A stretch of DNA of 64,000 nt. It comes from Emydura subglobosa. Its lineage: Eukaryota; Chordata; Testudines; Chelidae. Position numbers and translations under genes: made by a program. A model generated the notes under the pieces. The model made no database searches, was not told the origin of the DNA, and was given only the letters and a program-made list of their open reading frames with translations. Below, piece after piece: positions 22,028 through 33,720 of this stretch. The stretch is taken from positions 8,292,217 through 8,356,216 of the forward strand of contig ML680053.1 of NCBI GenBank assembly GCA_007922225.1, written 5' to 3'. Position 1 is the first letter of the stretch. Each line of letters opens with the position of its first letter.

Positions 22028-22313
22028 TTAGAGCTGGTCAAAACATGGAATTTCCATTCTGTGGGAAATTCTGACATTTTGAAAGTTTCTTTTATCTCAA
22101 AATCACAACAAAAAGTTGAAACTTCAAAACTTCCCCGGCAGGAAATTTCCAAGAATTTTTGTTGAAGAAATATCTAAACCAGTCATTTAGACAAGGTTGA
22201 GGCACTTCATTTCAGTTTTGTGGCTTTGAGAAATGTTTTGATTTACTGAAATCAGCATTTTCCAAGAGAAAAAAAACTGTTCCACTGGAAGATTTTTGAC
22301 CAGTGCTATTTAA
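22028..22313. repeat. MITE with 'gagctggtcaaaa' ends
   Basis: Terminal inverted repeats 'agagctggtcaaaa' (22030) and 'tttttgaccagtgct' (about 22297-22311) bound an A/T-rich core rich in 'gaaatt' and 'ttttga' wording. A direct 'att' flanks both ends, compatible with a 3-bp target duplication (uncertain). Non-autonomous DNA transposon; no ORF. Confidence 0.65.
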
Positions 22314-23589
22314 TATATAGCTTAAATAACTAATTCTTGTACACTTCAAGATCTTATCATACAGCTCTGTTCAACCCTACTAAGGGCATTGTTCCAGTTT
22401 TATGCTAGTGCAATGCAATGATGAATCAGGCACTAATAAAAGTTGTAAATGACTTACGCTGCACCACAATAGTAAATTCCCTCAGAGCTCAGTGTGTGTG
22501 TGGTGATCCCAAGTGTACACCTAGACAGAGAGAAGCTCAAGACAAATTAGATCTCTGTGTAAAAACCAGTTCATTCCATGCTTTGCAAACATCCAGCTGG
22601 CATCCAAAGGGGTTGCTAATAAGGCTGTCTTTACTCCATAACGTTAATGGGATTCAGGTGTTAGCACAGCGTGCTGCTAACTTTTGAGGGGAAGAAGCAA
22701 GCCGCCTGCAGGCAGGTTTGAGAGGCTGCAGCCCCAGACAGAAGCGCAGGGATGAACCAAGCATCCCCTGCACACAGGTTTGAGAGGTTGCAGCCAGGGA
22801 AAGAATGTTCCTTCTTTGGCAGCAGCCCCTACAGGCCACGCTCAGCACTTCCGAGTACCTCCTTCTCAGACTACAGATTAACAGACCTGCCTGCACACAG
22901 GAGGTGAGTGATTTTCAACCGGTGGTCTGCAGACTATGTCTAAGATTTCCTAAGGGGTTCATCCTTCTATTAGAAAATGTTTAGGGGTCTGCAAATGGAA
23001 AGGTTGAAAATAAAATCACTGACCTAGGGGCTAGGCAAGGAGGCTGTGGGCAGAGAATTAGCAGAAAGAGGGGCTGCAGCCCAGGTGTTGGAGCTGCACA
23101 GGAGCTCTCAGGGCTGCGACCTGCTGGAGGGACTGCACACAGGGAAGGAAGCGCTGGGGTGTGCTGATCCCTGGAGTGCACAGGGAGAAACAGTGTGCAG
23201 CTCAGTGTGCAGCTTTTTGCTGGCATCTGAGCCTAAGTGGAGTCCACTGTATACTAAAAAATAATAATAATAATAATAATTCTCTGTTTCTCACATCAGG
23301 TTTAGGGGCTTAATCCCAGCCCGTGAGGGGCTGCTTATGCAAACTCCTCGCACAGTGTGGCAAGAAAATAGTTCATGTAACTCTAGATCATTACAATGAT
23401 TTTTCACAGGGGCATATTCTTCAACAGCTAATTAAGATGCAGACAAGTTGTGGATCGAGGGGTTTAGTTCTACAACAGGTAACTTCTTTCTGACCAAAGC
23501 TACATAAAACCTCACTGTAGTGTCACTATAAAATTTTGCATTCTAACACGCTCGTGGGTAGACCCCCACAGGCACTTAGATGCTAATGC
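22314..23589. other. No gene seen; local GC-rich duplication and (AAT)n
   Basis: 22709-22735 and 22770-22796 repeat 'caggtttgagagg(c/t)tgcagcc' about 61 bp apart. 23259-23281 is an (AAT)n run. ORFs here are short, conflict with each other and lack motifs. Confidence 0.45.
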
Positions 23590-23873
23590 ACAGTATAAAA
23601 AGCCACAGAGAATAGAGAGGACTCAGGCTAGTTGTCTTCATTGTAGAGTGATCCTGCTTAAACGTTTATGAATTTTGCCTTAAGATAACTAAATGAATCA
23701 GATCCTTAGCACCTTAAGGGATGCTTTTGTGGCATCACAGAGCTGTCTTAAAGGACTTGTCTTTACTGGAAAGTTAATGGGAGTAATAACTCAAGTGTTG
23801 CCCCTGCCTGGAGTAATGTCCACACAGGAAAACCTTTAACTTGACTATGGTGGTGCTTTAAACTCAAACTGGC
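23590..23873 (+). repeat. 283-bp direct repeat, copy 2
   Basis: Second copy of the 21043-21325 unit in the same orientation, 2.5 kb away. Carries one extra G and about ten substitutions, plus the 28-bp block 23657-23684 in reverse orientation relative to copy 1. Confidence 0.85.
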
Positions 23874-24677
23874 TGGCAGCTGATGAGCAGAAGGAGCACA
23901 GCTCATGAGTTGCAATCACAACCATTCTGTAGTGTGGATGCAGGCTCATGCCACTTGGGATCTCCAGTGCCTTCCCACAATTTGCCCCAGATGCTCAGAA
24001 GGGACAGAACAGTTCTCCTACAGTTCACTGGGAAAAAAATCATACATCAGTTCAGCTCACTGCAGTGCAAAGAACCATGTGATGTGCTCCTCAAAGTGTT
24101 AGGGCCACACGAGTTAGTACAGCGCCAGGGTGGACACAGCAACTCCAGTGGTATTTCAAAGTGTGGCTGTTCTCACTCAAGTTAGGCTAACTCAAGAAAA
24201 AATAAGCTATGTTGTATGTACCTCTAGTTAACTCTGCAGCCAAGACAGACCCAAAGTCATATAGGCACTTCTGAAAACCCCACCTTGTACAATTTAGTAA
24301 ACACTGAACAGTTATTGCTAGGAGGTAAGTGACCCAGTTTAGATGAAATGTTGACTGGGTTGAATCTTTGTTCAAAGTTTAAAAAATCCAAAACAAAACC
24401 AACTAACCTGAGACTTTCTTCACATGTGAAAAGGTTTGGCAAACTTATTTTTATTTTTAATTAATTTCACATCCCTGCCTTTTAGAAAGGGGGCAGGAAG
24501 CAAACCCACTGAACTGATGTGAGCCAAATTATTCTCAAAGTATTTTAAGAGAGGCTGAAACCAAAGGGTATGGGCTGTCTCCTGTTAAAAGCAGTTCGTG
24601 TGAAAGTTCCAAATTAAAACAGTTTGAATGCACTTCTGAAACATCTGAATTTTTGGATACATTTTCTTGTATTATAT

Positions 24678-24870
24678 AGGAATATAAGGACAGCCATAGT
24701 GAGTCAGACCAATTGGCCATCTAGCCCAGTTTCTCATCTTCTGACAGTGGCTGGTGCCAGGTGCTTTAGAGGGAATGAACAGAACAGGTAATCATCAAGT
24801 GATCCATCCCATCAGCCACTCCCTGCCTTTGGCAAACAGCCATCCCTGTCTATCCTGGCTAATACACTTT
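24678..24870 (-). mobile_element. CR1 LINE 3' end copy
   Basis: Reverse-oriented: 'ggaatataaggacagccatag', 'ccatctagcccagtttctca', 'aacaggtaatcatcaagtga', 'tgtctatcctggctaata'. This is the diagnostic 3' end of the turtle CR1 type also seen at 40452. Confidence 0.9.
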
Positions 24871-26100
24871 TCTAAAGTTGTAATTAAGCTGAGGCACAAT
24901 CACAGACACAAATCATTGGTGATCAGGAATATAGACATGAATAAGAGATTAATTAGAGCATTGGTTCTGAGGTAGGGGTACACGTACCTTGCAGGTACGC
25001 AGTGGTTTTCCAGGGGGTACATCAACTCATCTAGATAATTGCCTAGTTTTACAACAGGCTACATAAAAAGCACTAGCAAGTCAAATGAGAAAACAACCAA
25101 CTTTTCAGTAATAGTGTACTCCGACACTTTTGTATTCTGATGTCGGATTTTGTAAGCAAGTAGTTTAAGAGAGGTGAAACTTGGGGGTATGCAAGGCACA
25201 TCAGACTCCTGAAACAGGTACAAGTTAAGAGACACTCAAATAGAGCATAGAGAACTTTGCAGAGTTATATGCATTCAGGGGAATTTTTTGACTAATTTAG
25301 GCCTTTAAAAGAAAGAAACATGCAAATATCTGTCCAGTTACCATCAATGCCTGAACAGACAGAAGCAAAAGACATTCCAAGAGCTCATTTATGGCCTGGA
25401 TTGACCATGACTTTTTCACTGGTGGGCATGGGAGAATGAAAATGCAGCAGTCACGCCACTTCTTGCACAACTCACACATAGGATTGGGGGAGCAGAAAGA
25501 TGGAAAGGCAAACTGGACACAGCTGAGCCCTGAGCTCACCGGCTATGGTTTTTAAATATGAAAATTTCAATATGGATGTATGATTTAGACTCTCTATGGC
25601 CCTCTTTCTAAAGACGCACATCCTTAGCAATCTGATATTCTTTTGGGAGTTGGACGCAGTCAATAAGATGCATTTGTATTTCAGGTACCATGAGCACAAA
25701 TCATATCTGCTCCTGCCTCATCCAATTTTTGCTCAATTTTAAATAACTCGTTAGACTTTGATCTGTTTCAAGGTCATTCCCCTTGAATAACCTGGAAAGT
25801 GCCACCAGCTTTCGGGATATCATTACACTCTGCCTCAGAAAAATAATGTCTTAGTTAGCATGTGAAATGTTCAGCATCTTTCAAATATTCAGTGACTTGT
25901 GGACTCAGAATGATCTGTGTAAGCACAAACTAGTCTCCTGGAATAAGACCCATTAGCAAATGTCGCACTGTAGTTTTCAGTGATCCAGGTGAGGTATTTG
26001 ATTGTATATTTTCTGGCACCCAGAGCCTTTGAGCTACATTCACCCCCAATTTCTACCAGCATTAGCCAGGGCAGAACACTCTCCCTGCCCAGCTGGATTT
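24871..26100. other. No gene seen
   Basis: No recognised repeat or coding motif. The ORFs at 25297-25699 (-) and 25889-26128 (-) look incidental. Confidence 0.5.
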
Positions 26101-26105
26101 TCAAG

Positions 26106-26744
26106 TGTAACAGGGTTTGACACACCACCTTGGCACCTCCTGCTGGCTATCTGGGAAATCAGCTCCCAGTCAGGCAGATGCCCCTCTCTGCAGTGTCCCA
26201 CCCTTCATCCTGTCTCCACTGGACCCTCCTTCTTCTGACTTGGCCCTTCGACTGAGTCACAATCCGTGTTCCCCCACTTCCAGGGTATTCTACTCTCTGT
26301 TCTAGTCACTCCTCACCATGGCCACCGCAGTCCTGCCACCACTTCTGTGGCAATCAGAGAGAGACCTGGGCCTTCCCACTACTCTGGGTCCCCACCCAGG
26401 GACTCTGTGTGGGGCAGCCTTTTGCTGCATCTCCCCCAATTTCTCGGTGGATTTCCCTGGGCCACTTCCCCACAGCCCCAGTACCTTCTCCACCCTCGCT
26501 TCAGGAACTTCAGCTCTACTGAGTTCCAGCTGCCAGTCACAGCTCTGTCCAGGGTGCTGACAATTCTCCCTCTTTGAGCTCCTGGAGTCACTCCCTTGCT
26601 CTGCTCTGCAGTTCTCTTTTATAGGAGCCTCCTGGGTCCTGATTGGCTGCCAAGCAGCCCCTTCCTATTGGCTACCTTTCGCATAGCCTCCCCAAGGGCC
26701 CTCTTAACCCTTTCCTGGCCAGTGGGGGTAGGCGTCCCGCCACA
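26106..26744 (-). mobile_element. Solo LTR, family A
   Basis: On the - strand it starts TGTGGCGGGACGCC, has 'cactggccaggaaagggtta', CCAAT-type boxes in 'ccaataggaagg' and 'ccaatcaggac', and a TATA-like 'cctataaaag'. It ends near 'ccagcaggaggtgcc...gttaca'. It is the same LTR as at 32338, 56299 and 58639. I could not find a matching target duplication. The many ORFs across it (up to 103 residues) are shadows of GC-rich LTR sequence. Confidence 0.85.
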
Positions 26745-27440
26745 TCTACTATGAATAGTTGGAGTACTGCAAGGTGGCCACAAACACCCTTCCACGTGTT
26801 TGTCCACAAGTGAGCAGCTCAACCTAAAGAATGGATGGTGCTGGCCACAGAGCAGATAAAACGAGGGAAAGGAGCCATGGGATGTGTTGATTCAGAGCAA
26901 CTTCTGCTCGTGTAGGCCCTAGCGGATACTAATACTAGTTTCTTCCGGCTCCTCAGGGACCGCAGAGTACCTTCCTTCAGAGGTGACTCTCTTACAACAC
27001 AGGGGAAAAGAGGTATCACAGAGTGGCAGTAGGATGGGAGGGAGAAACCTGCGCCTCACTGCCAGTGGGTAAATCCAGCCCTTTGTACTATTAATAAACA
27101 CAAACTGTTAATGGACTATCACAGGAATATGACACTATGTAGCTCAATGCAGAAACTGTTTAGCCCTTACTCATAACCCAGCCTCCCTATTTATTTTGGT
27201 GGCATGTGCTTAAGTTATTTTAAGGAACAAGCCTAGGGGTAAAAGTAGGTGAGGGCTACAAGGAACTCGGGTTGTGTTCTTGACTGGCATTAACTGTGTG
27301 ATCCTCACCCATCACCTCATATGCAAGTTTGTCAGTGGGATGTTTGCATTTTCTCAGGTTGTATTGACTTGACATCAGATGGTGGGTTGTTGATGTAAAA
27401 CATTGACCACTTGGTTCTGCAAAAGTTTATGCTAATTAAT
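26745..27440. other. No gene seen
   Basis: Unassigned sequence; short - strand ORFs without motifs. Confidence 0.5.

Positions 27441-27473
<33 letters not shown>
27441..27473. repeat. (CA)n microsatellite
   Basis: About 16 CA units with one G interruption near the start. Likely length-polymorphic. Confidence 0.95.
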
Positions 27474-29830
27474 GGGCATGCATAAAGCAGTTTTTACCAA
27501 TTCTAGCTCTATGCCCCTAGTACGTATAAGGAATCTCTTTTAAAACTGTAAGTGTGCATCCACGTACTACCATTTATACAGCACTCCTTAAAATGAACAC
27601 AATACAATGTGAGACACAAAAGAAAGCCTCAGCTTTGTTCAAGTGACACTGAGTGCAATAAAATGTCCAACATCCACATCTAACCATACTGAGTATCTTT
27701 CACTATTTAACTTACTCAAGTTGGTATCAAAATGTCATTTAAAAAGGACTAAGAGGAAACGTTACAGGATTCAAACATTCACATGGTAAGTGGACATACC
27801 TCAGTGACAAGGATAGGAATAACATTTTCAGACAAAAGACGACTAACACCTCCTATCCTGTCTATGACATTTAAAATTAATCTAGATTCTCTGTACTTGC
27901 ATAGTAATAAATCCAATATGATGTGTCAATTAAGCAATTTTGACACCAAAGAGATTTATGGCAGTTTCATTTTTTAGATTCTGGTGAAATTTAGAAAATG
28001 GTCACTTTCATTGTCTAGATTTCTAGTGAATCTGCATTTTTTATTCTACAAGTACCTGGCGTATAATGAGCAAGGAAGCAGCAGTTCCAGAAATGAACAT
28101 AGAGTTGTCACTGAGTTGATAAACAAGTTAGTGGTTATAAACAATCATTTGGTAGGTAACATAACCAGACATAGCTGAAACAGATCAGATAAAATAATAC
28201 ATAACCCTACAACCCAAACCAAACTTTTCTGAGGTTTGAAAAAGTTTGGTTAACTGTTTCTCTTATTATTGTAATGGGTTGTCACTAAATATGACAAAGC
28301 CCTGAATTTCAGCAATCTACTTGGCCTAAGGGGCAACTTTATTTTTCATTTTTGCTATCTTTTGCAATGCTTGGTTTGCACCCAGGACTGGAAGTGGATT
28401 TGAAGCAACAATGCAAGATAATCTATTCTGGCAGGATTTTCAGGCCAGTTTTGCAGATGAAAAAGTTTAGGAAGTCTCAGATAAGGTTATATATGCATCC
28501 ATTCTGTTGGGTGCTTTCTCCAACCTGTACTCCGATCGATGGGGGTTGAGATTTTCCCAGTCCTTGGTAGTTATTCCATCTCTGGAGATACGCAAAATGT
28601 TCTAGCTGTATTCTAGTCATGTCCACTTTGACTTGTTCAGAGTTGTGTTTATTACAACAACCTGGAAGAGCTGATGCATTTCTTTGAGCTTAAAAGCTCA
28701 GTGCTCTGGTATTTTAATATGAAATTCCTCAGTGAATTGTGTCTACTTCTGTCTCAAGGATATGCATTATATATCAAAGATGTAGATGTGTTAAATTAAT
28801 GCACTACCATGATTTCCAACATCTGCTTTGTCCATTAATTAGGTTTGCTGACAAATTAAACACCTTGGCTGAGAAGCATACCATCACCTTGTTTTTTAAA
28901 GACTCGTTTTTTCACATGTTGATGTATTGCTTTATTGACTAAGATGTGTTACAGTCCATAGCCTAAATGTTTTCTGCAGGATATAAAGTTCTAGCAAACA
29001 GAAAAAGCAAATAAATTAATTGCACATTTAGGACTTCTCTCACACTTTGGTGCTCATTTGATCTCCAGAATATCCTTCATGGAACACATTTTCCCACATT
29101 TAACTCCAGTGAAGTCAAAATTTAGTCTAATAATAACTGACTTGAACCTCCTGAAGTTCTGGATAATTTTAAAGTTTCCATTGTAAGAGTAGCAGTTTTT
29201 CTGTTTTATCTTTAGAATGATCAAAGTTTCCTCAAATGTACAATAACTTTACAGTTTTGTATAATCAGATGTTAGAATTGAAGCAGACTTAGTCCTTAGT
29301 CCTTAGTTAATGATAAAATTCCTATTGACTTTAATGGTGCTGAATCAGGCATATAAACTATATTAGATATTCAACTGAAAACGGTTACTATAATCCGTAA
29401 AATAACTTCTCTTTTCTATTAATTTTATTATACACATCTAAAAATATGTCTCTTTATTGAGATTATGAAAGTCAATTTATATCAATGTACTTATCTCGGG
29501 TTTTGAACGTTGGAGTAAAATGTTACTATGGTAACATCATTGGTCTATGTTTAACCAACCAAAAAGAAGATCAAGAAGTGACTTGATTACAATATGTGCT
29601 AAAGAGTTCTTTATAATCTAGCAGAGAAAGTCATAATAAGAAAGAATAGGTGGAAGCCGAAAACATACAAATTCAAATTAGAAAATAGTCACATTTTTAT
29701 ATATAATTTTCTATTAATTTTCCACATACAACAAATATTCCAAAATATTAGATTCATCATAATACACATGGAAAGTAGAGGGTTATGATAAAAGAAGAGA
29801 AAGGGAAGCAACATATCTATCTTCAGGGTC
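27474..29830. other. No gene seen; one RFX-like site
   Basis: About 2.3 kb of AT-rich DNA without recognised repeats, the longest such stretch in the window. It contains the palindromic site at 29522-29535. Confidence 0.5.
29522..29535. promoter_or_regulatory. Perfect X-box-like palindrome (RFX-type)
   Basis: GTTACTATGGTAAC matches the full-site consensus of RFX-family factors (GTTNCY/TATGGNAAC type, two half-sites). An inverted CCAAT (attgg) follows 6 bp later at 29541. Sequence match only; occupancy unknown. Confidence 0.4.
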
Positions 29831-29834
29831 TATG

Positions 29835-30233
29835 TTAATCATAGACCTCTAAAAAGTCATCCCAGATTGCTTTGAATTTTTTGGGCATTCCCCCTCTGTA
29901 GAATACCAGGCATTCTTTAGCTGCAAGGTCGGCCATGTCATAGATCCACGCATCCATATTCCATTTCTGCAGGATTAATTTTTTAGCAACCAAAGCTGCA
30001 TATTGGAGCCCTGCTGCCTTGTTACCAGGAAATCTCCAGGTATCAGGAATATATCCAAGAATGAAATTTATGGGAGAGAGCTCCAATTTAGCATCCAATA
30101 GCAAATTGGACCTTTGATCCATCTTGGACCTGAAATTCTTGACACGGAGGAACTCCCAAAACGTAGGAGCTAATGTAGCACCAAGAGAGTTACATTTCTC
30201 ACAGTGGTCAGCATTTATGAGGCCCATTGTCAT
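29835..30233 (-). pseudogene. L1-type ORF2 C-terminal domain
   Basis: 132-residue open frame. Residues 10-13 (CEKC) stand where the L1 C-terminal zinc-like motif begins, but the partner H...C is not seen. Residues 55-100 carry the conserved GYIPDTW...LVAKKLILQKW block. The last 20 residues end in AIWDDFLEVYD. Frame preserved over about 400 bp, which hints at a not very old copy. Confidence 0.7.
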
Positions 30234-30373
30234 TAGCCTGTGGAGGCACCAGTATATTCAAAAAAAGTTTCTTTTGATGAGTAAGCCATAGCCTCAGGTT
30301 TATAGTTGTCTTTTTAATTAGATACAATTGTACTCTATTGAGTCAGAGATGTTTGTGTATCCAAATCCCTAAC

Positions 30374-30673
30374 TCAAGCAACTCTCGAATTATCAGTCTT
30401 TGACAGAGAATTTTGGGCCAGAAAATCATAAAAGGATACTAGTGGTTGAGTACATACAGGAAATTTCCTCGAAAACAATAAAAATTCTGGAGCTGCTGGG
30501 GCTCCCAATGCTTCCAGTCCAAAAACATGAGTAAGTAAATGCTTTAACTGGAGAAATTTCCATGCTCTGGAGCCAAATTGTTGCTGAACATCTACAAGTA
30601 GTTTAAATTTATCATTGTCTATTAGCTGCGACATGGTCATAAGTCCTCCATCCATCCAATCCCTCCACATCAA
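30374..30673 (-). pseudogene. L1-type ORF2 fragment upstream of the C-terminal domain
   Basis: 99-residue frame with WRDWMDGGLMTMSQLI, then KFKLLVDVQQQFGSRAW and KFLQLKHLL. In L1 ORF2 this is the 'W...G..TI.DL...F....L...Y......F.YLQL' segment. Separated from the next piece by a frameshift or stop around 30235-30373. Confidence 0.65.
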
Positions 30674-30689
30674 AAGGCACAGATTTTTA

Positions 30690-30935
30690 ACAGTGAGGTT
30701 GATTAATCATTGGAACAAACTAGCAAGGGAAGTAGTGGATTCTCCATCACTCGAGGTTTTCAAATGAAGACTGGATGCCTTTCTGGAAGTTAAGCTTTTG
30801 CCAAACAGTTTATGTTATAGTCAAACACAGATTGTTATGCTCCATTCAGAAATAACTGGAGTAAATTCTACAGTCTGTGTTACATAGAATGGTTTAATGG
30901 TCCTTTCTGGCCTTAGAAACTACTGTTTTATACAC
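30690..30935 (+). mobile_element. CR1 LINE 3' end copy
   Basis: 'cattggaacaaactagcaag', 'gtagtggattctccatcact', 'gactggatgcctttctggaa' and the end 'tggtcctttctggccttaga'. Severely 5'-truncated. It abuts the L1-type remnant. Confidence 0.85.
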
Positions 30936-30984
30936 AGCAAGGAATATTGGTCCTGTGGCTTCTACTTCATTGACTCTAGTCTCA

Positions 30985-31245
30985 GGTCTGGTCTACCCTG
31001 GCCGTGGACTTTGGCAGTAGTCAACAGGAGAGACGCAAGCTACGTACAGTAACTTGCGTATCTCCCATGGACTTCCTCACGTCTACTTACCGCGGTGTCT
31101 CCACTGTGCTACACTTCTTGCCAGGGTGTATTAACAGAGTCGATTTCCGGGTTTGATTGAGCGAGTCTTCACTGCCGCTCAATCGAATCCACAAAATCGA
31201 TCCTGTACTGTTGGTGGTGCCACTGGCAGTGTAAACATACCCTCA
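30985..31245. repeat. hAT-like MITE
   Basis: Begins 'ggtctaccctggccgtgg' and ends 'cactggcagtgtaaacatacc', an imperfect terminal inverted-repeat pair. The interior has the 'aatcgattttgt / cagtcaacagg' wording typical of these repeats ('gattgagcgagtcttcactg', 'ctcaatcgaatccacaaaat'). No ORF. Confidence 0.65.
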
Positions 31246-31809
31246 GACAAATCAACAACAAATCCTCCAAGATTCCCCCCCCTCTACCCCCTCGCCAATG
31301 TTTTAGAAACAGTTAAAAATAAGGAATAACACAGATGGACAATTGTAAGGACATTTCTGGGCTTTGTGCTGTTGAGGACACTAAAAGATCTTCATGCTTT
31401 TACACCAAAGTTCCAACATTGAGACATAAAAATAAACATCTGCTGCTTTTGCCTAGTGGCATAAGCAATTCATATCAGACTCAGGGCCAATTTAGCATTT
31501 TCAGGGCTCTAAGCAAGAATTAGGACCCAAGTTGCTGGAGAGGGAAGAAACTGAGAATTTTTCCTCTGTAGCCTTAGAGAATAAGATGGGGTGGCCTGTG
31601 TGTTTCAGAACTTGCATTTGATGCAGGACCACAAGTAGCTAGTTACTTCAGATTTAACCAATCAGGTAAACATTTATACTGTGATCACCACAATAGTATC
31701 TGAGCACCTTACATATTATAAAAATCACACACAGGACTTGATCACCCATAATATATCAAGTTGACTTTTTAAAATAGAAGTAGACAATTAATACAAAAAA
31801 TTACAATCA

Positions 31810-32107
31810 GAGGCTACGTCTTCACTGATGGTGGCAAATTCACCGCTGTCAGATCGATTTCTCTGGATCGACACAGCGGTCAGTGAAGACCCGCTCAGTC
31901 GATCCAGAAATCAACGTATTAAGACCAGCTTCTCAAGTGGCGTAGCGCTGCGTTGATGGGAACACGGTTCCCGTCAGCGCAGTGCAGTGAAGACAGTGCA
32001 CAGAACAGAACCACAGAAGTCGATGGGAGTTAAGCAAGTTTTTTGCATATCTTGTGTAACTCTGGTTGACTGCCGCCAAATCTCAGAGGTAAGTGTAGAC
32101 AAGCCCT
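31810..32107. repeat. hAT-like MITE with internal hairpin
   Basis: Ends 'aggctacgtcttcactg' and 'agtgtagacaagccct' (inverted, about 12 of 16 matching). Inside, 31842-31856 'accgctgtcagatcg' pairs with 31867-31880 'atcgacacagcggt', forming a strong hairpin around 'atttctctgg'. Non-autonomous. Confidence 0.75.
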
Positions 32108-32337
32108 GAAATTCTAAGAGAAAACTAATGAAAGTAGAATAATTATGTAAGAGTTCCTATTTAAGGTATGAGCCAGAGATGCATTTTGTTCTTACTACAC
32201 TAGTCTATTGTCTATCTGTAGAGCAAAAGAAGGAAACAACCCTTGGAAAGGCTACCCTAGATAATATGAACTTTGGGGAAATATGCATGTGACTATCTAA
32301 ATAAAAAGAGGACGTTCTCGGTAGAATTTTTAGAAGG

Positions 32338-32993
32338 TGTGGCAGGGCACCTAGCCCACACTGGCCAAGAGGGAGTTAAGGAGGGCTGGGCTAGGAGCAG
32401 CCAATAGCCAGGAGTGGCAAGGCAGCCAATCAGGACCCAGGAGCCAAGTATAAAAAGGGGAGTAGAAATCAGAGCAGGACAGTCACTCCCAGGAGCTCAG
32501 GGAGGGAAGGCTGGCTGCTCAGTAGGTTGAGGGAGCTCAGCACTCTGAGCAGGGAAGTGGCTGATGCCGTGGCTCAGCAAGAGCAGAACGCCCTTATACA
32601 AGGGCGGAGGAGCTATTGAGGCCCTGATACAAAGGAAGAGGTACTGGGGCTGCGGGGAAGCGGCCCAGGGAAGACTACAGAGGAGTTGGAGGAGAGGTAG
32701 GGGAAGGCTGCTGGGCCTCACCTTGTCTCCCTTAGGCTGCCAGTGGAGCAGCAGTGGATTATAATGGCCACTGAAACAAGTGGTGGAAAAGGGACTGCAG
32801 AATCCTGCACCTCCCAGAAGAGGGGGGAAATACTGAAAGGCCAAGCCTCAAACATGATGGCGAGCCCTGACAATGGCACAAAGGGAAGAGTGACGGAGTA
32901 CAGGCTGTGGACGGGGATGTTGCCACAAGCTATTACCCAGAACACCAGCAGGAGGTGCCCGTCGAGTGGTGAGTGGCAGACAGTTCATCACAG
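32338..32993 (+). mobile_element. Solo LTR, family A
   Basis: Starts TGTGGCAGGGCACC, with 'cacactggccaagaggg', CCAAT boxes 'ccaatagcc' and 'ccaatcagg', and TATA 'agtataaaaagg' at about 32448. It ends 'agttcatcacag'. A 5-bp GAAGG precedes it (32333-32337) and follows it (32994-32998), supporting insertion boundaries. Small ORFs inside it are shadows. Confidence 0.88.
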
Positions 32994-33454
32994 GAAGGAA
33001 GAAAATAAAGCCTTTGAAAGAGGAGGTGGTTTTGTGATTAAGGCATAGGAGTAGGAGTTTGGGCAGAGCTGAATAGTTTATTTGCTTAAAACCACAGTTA
33101 ATAGAAAACATCTCTTTCGAAGGACTGAAGTTCAGCAACTCACTTAGAATTCTTATGCTAATTTAGATTTTATTTTAATTGTTGTAAGCAAGTATTGTAG
33201 TGCCTAAACCACTGACCAGGATATGTTTCAAACTGCTGTTTCTCTGAACAGTAGTTATGGTCATCAGCAATATTCTGAAATATATTACTCATGCTGAGTA
33301 CAATACAATTTGATTATATCCTTGCATTGTGTAATGCTAGAAATCAGTGATATTTGCCTTGATAAAAATACACCTGAATTCATTTAAAATGCCATGGGAC
33401 AGAAAGCTGGGCATTATACAAAACTGCAGCACAAATAACTTAAGTGTTTTCAAT

Positions 33455-33720
33455 GAGAGCGGGACTATGGTCTCCTAGGGAGTATGGTTTAATGGTTAGA
33501 GTTGGGGAATTGGGAGTTAGCAAACGGAGTCCAGTTGCTGTTTGCCACTGTATGAGTGAATCACTGTTTGCTTAGACTTTTTTTTAAAATTGTATTTGTT
33601 CAACTGTCTCTAAGAGGAGCACAATATCTGCTTGGGAGGCTCATTTCAGAATAGCGCTTTGGGATCCCTTAGGCAAAAGGCTTGGCAGACGTGTGAAGTT
33701 TTTAAAAATATTATTAGACT
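33455..33720 (+). repeat. tRNA-derived CORE-SINE
   Basis: Head 'tatggtttaatggttagag' resembles a pol III A box, with 'gggagttagcaaacggagtcc' in the B-box position. The tail has 'gcgctttgggatcccttagg' and '...attattaga'. Diverged MIR-like SINE. Confidence 0.65.

Larger units (their letters stand above)
29835..30673 (-). mobile_element. L1-clade LINE, ORF2 3' remnant
   Basis: Two - strand frames (30374-30673, then 29835-30233) together resemble the region after the RT domain of L1-type ORF2. The first has W-DWMDGGLMTMSQLIDNDKF, F-SRAWKFLQLKHLL. The second has the C-terminal Cys motif start C-EKC, 'F-GYIPDTWRFPGNK', 'LQYAALVAKKLILQKW' and 'KFKAIWDDFLEVY'. The later His and Cys of the usual C-terminal motif are missing. 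Distinct from CR1 and L2. Endonuclease and RT core absent, so inactive. Confidence 0.75.

Noticed and set aside
21043..23873. The two 283-bp repeats as the LTRs of a 2.8-kb retroelement
   Set aside because: They lack TG...CA ends, no primer site or purine tract adjoins them, and the DNA between shows no retroelement coding.
29835..30673. Possible host exon
   Set aside because: Open frames on - match L1-type ORF2 tail motifs, and a CR1 tail abuts, so a transposon origin is the simpler reading.
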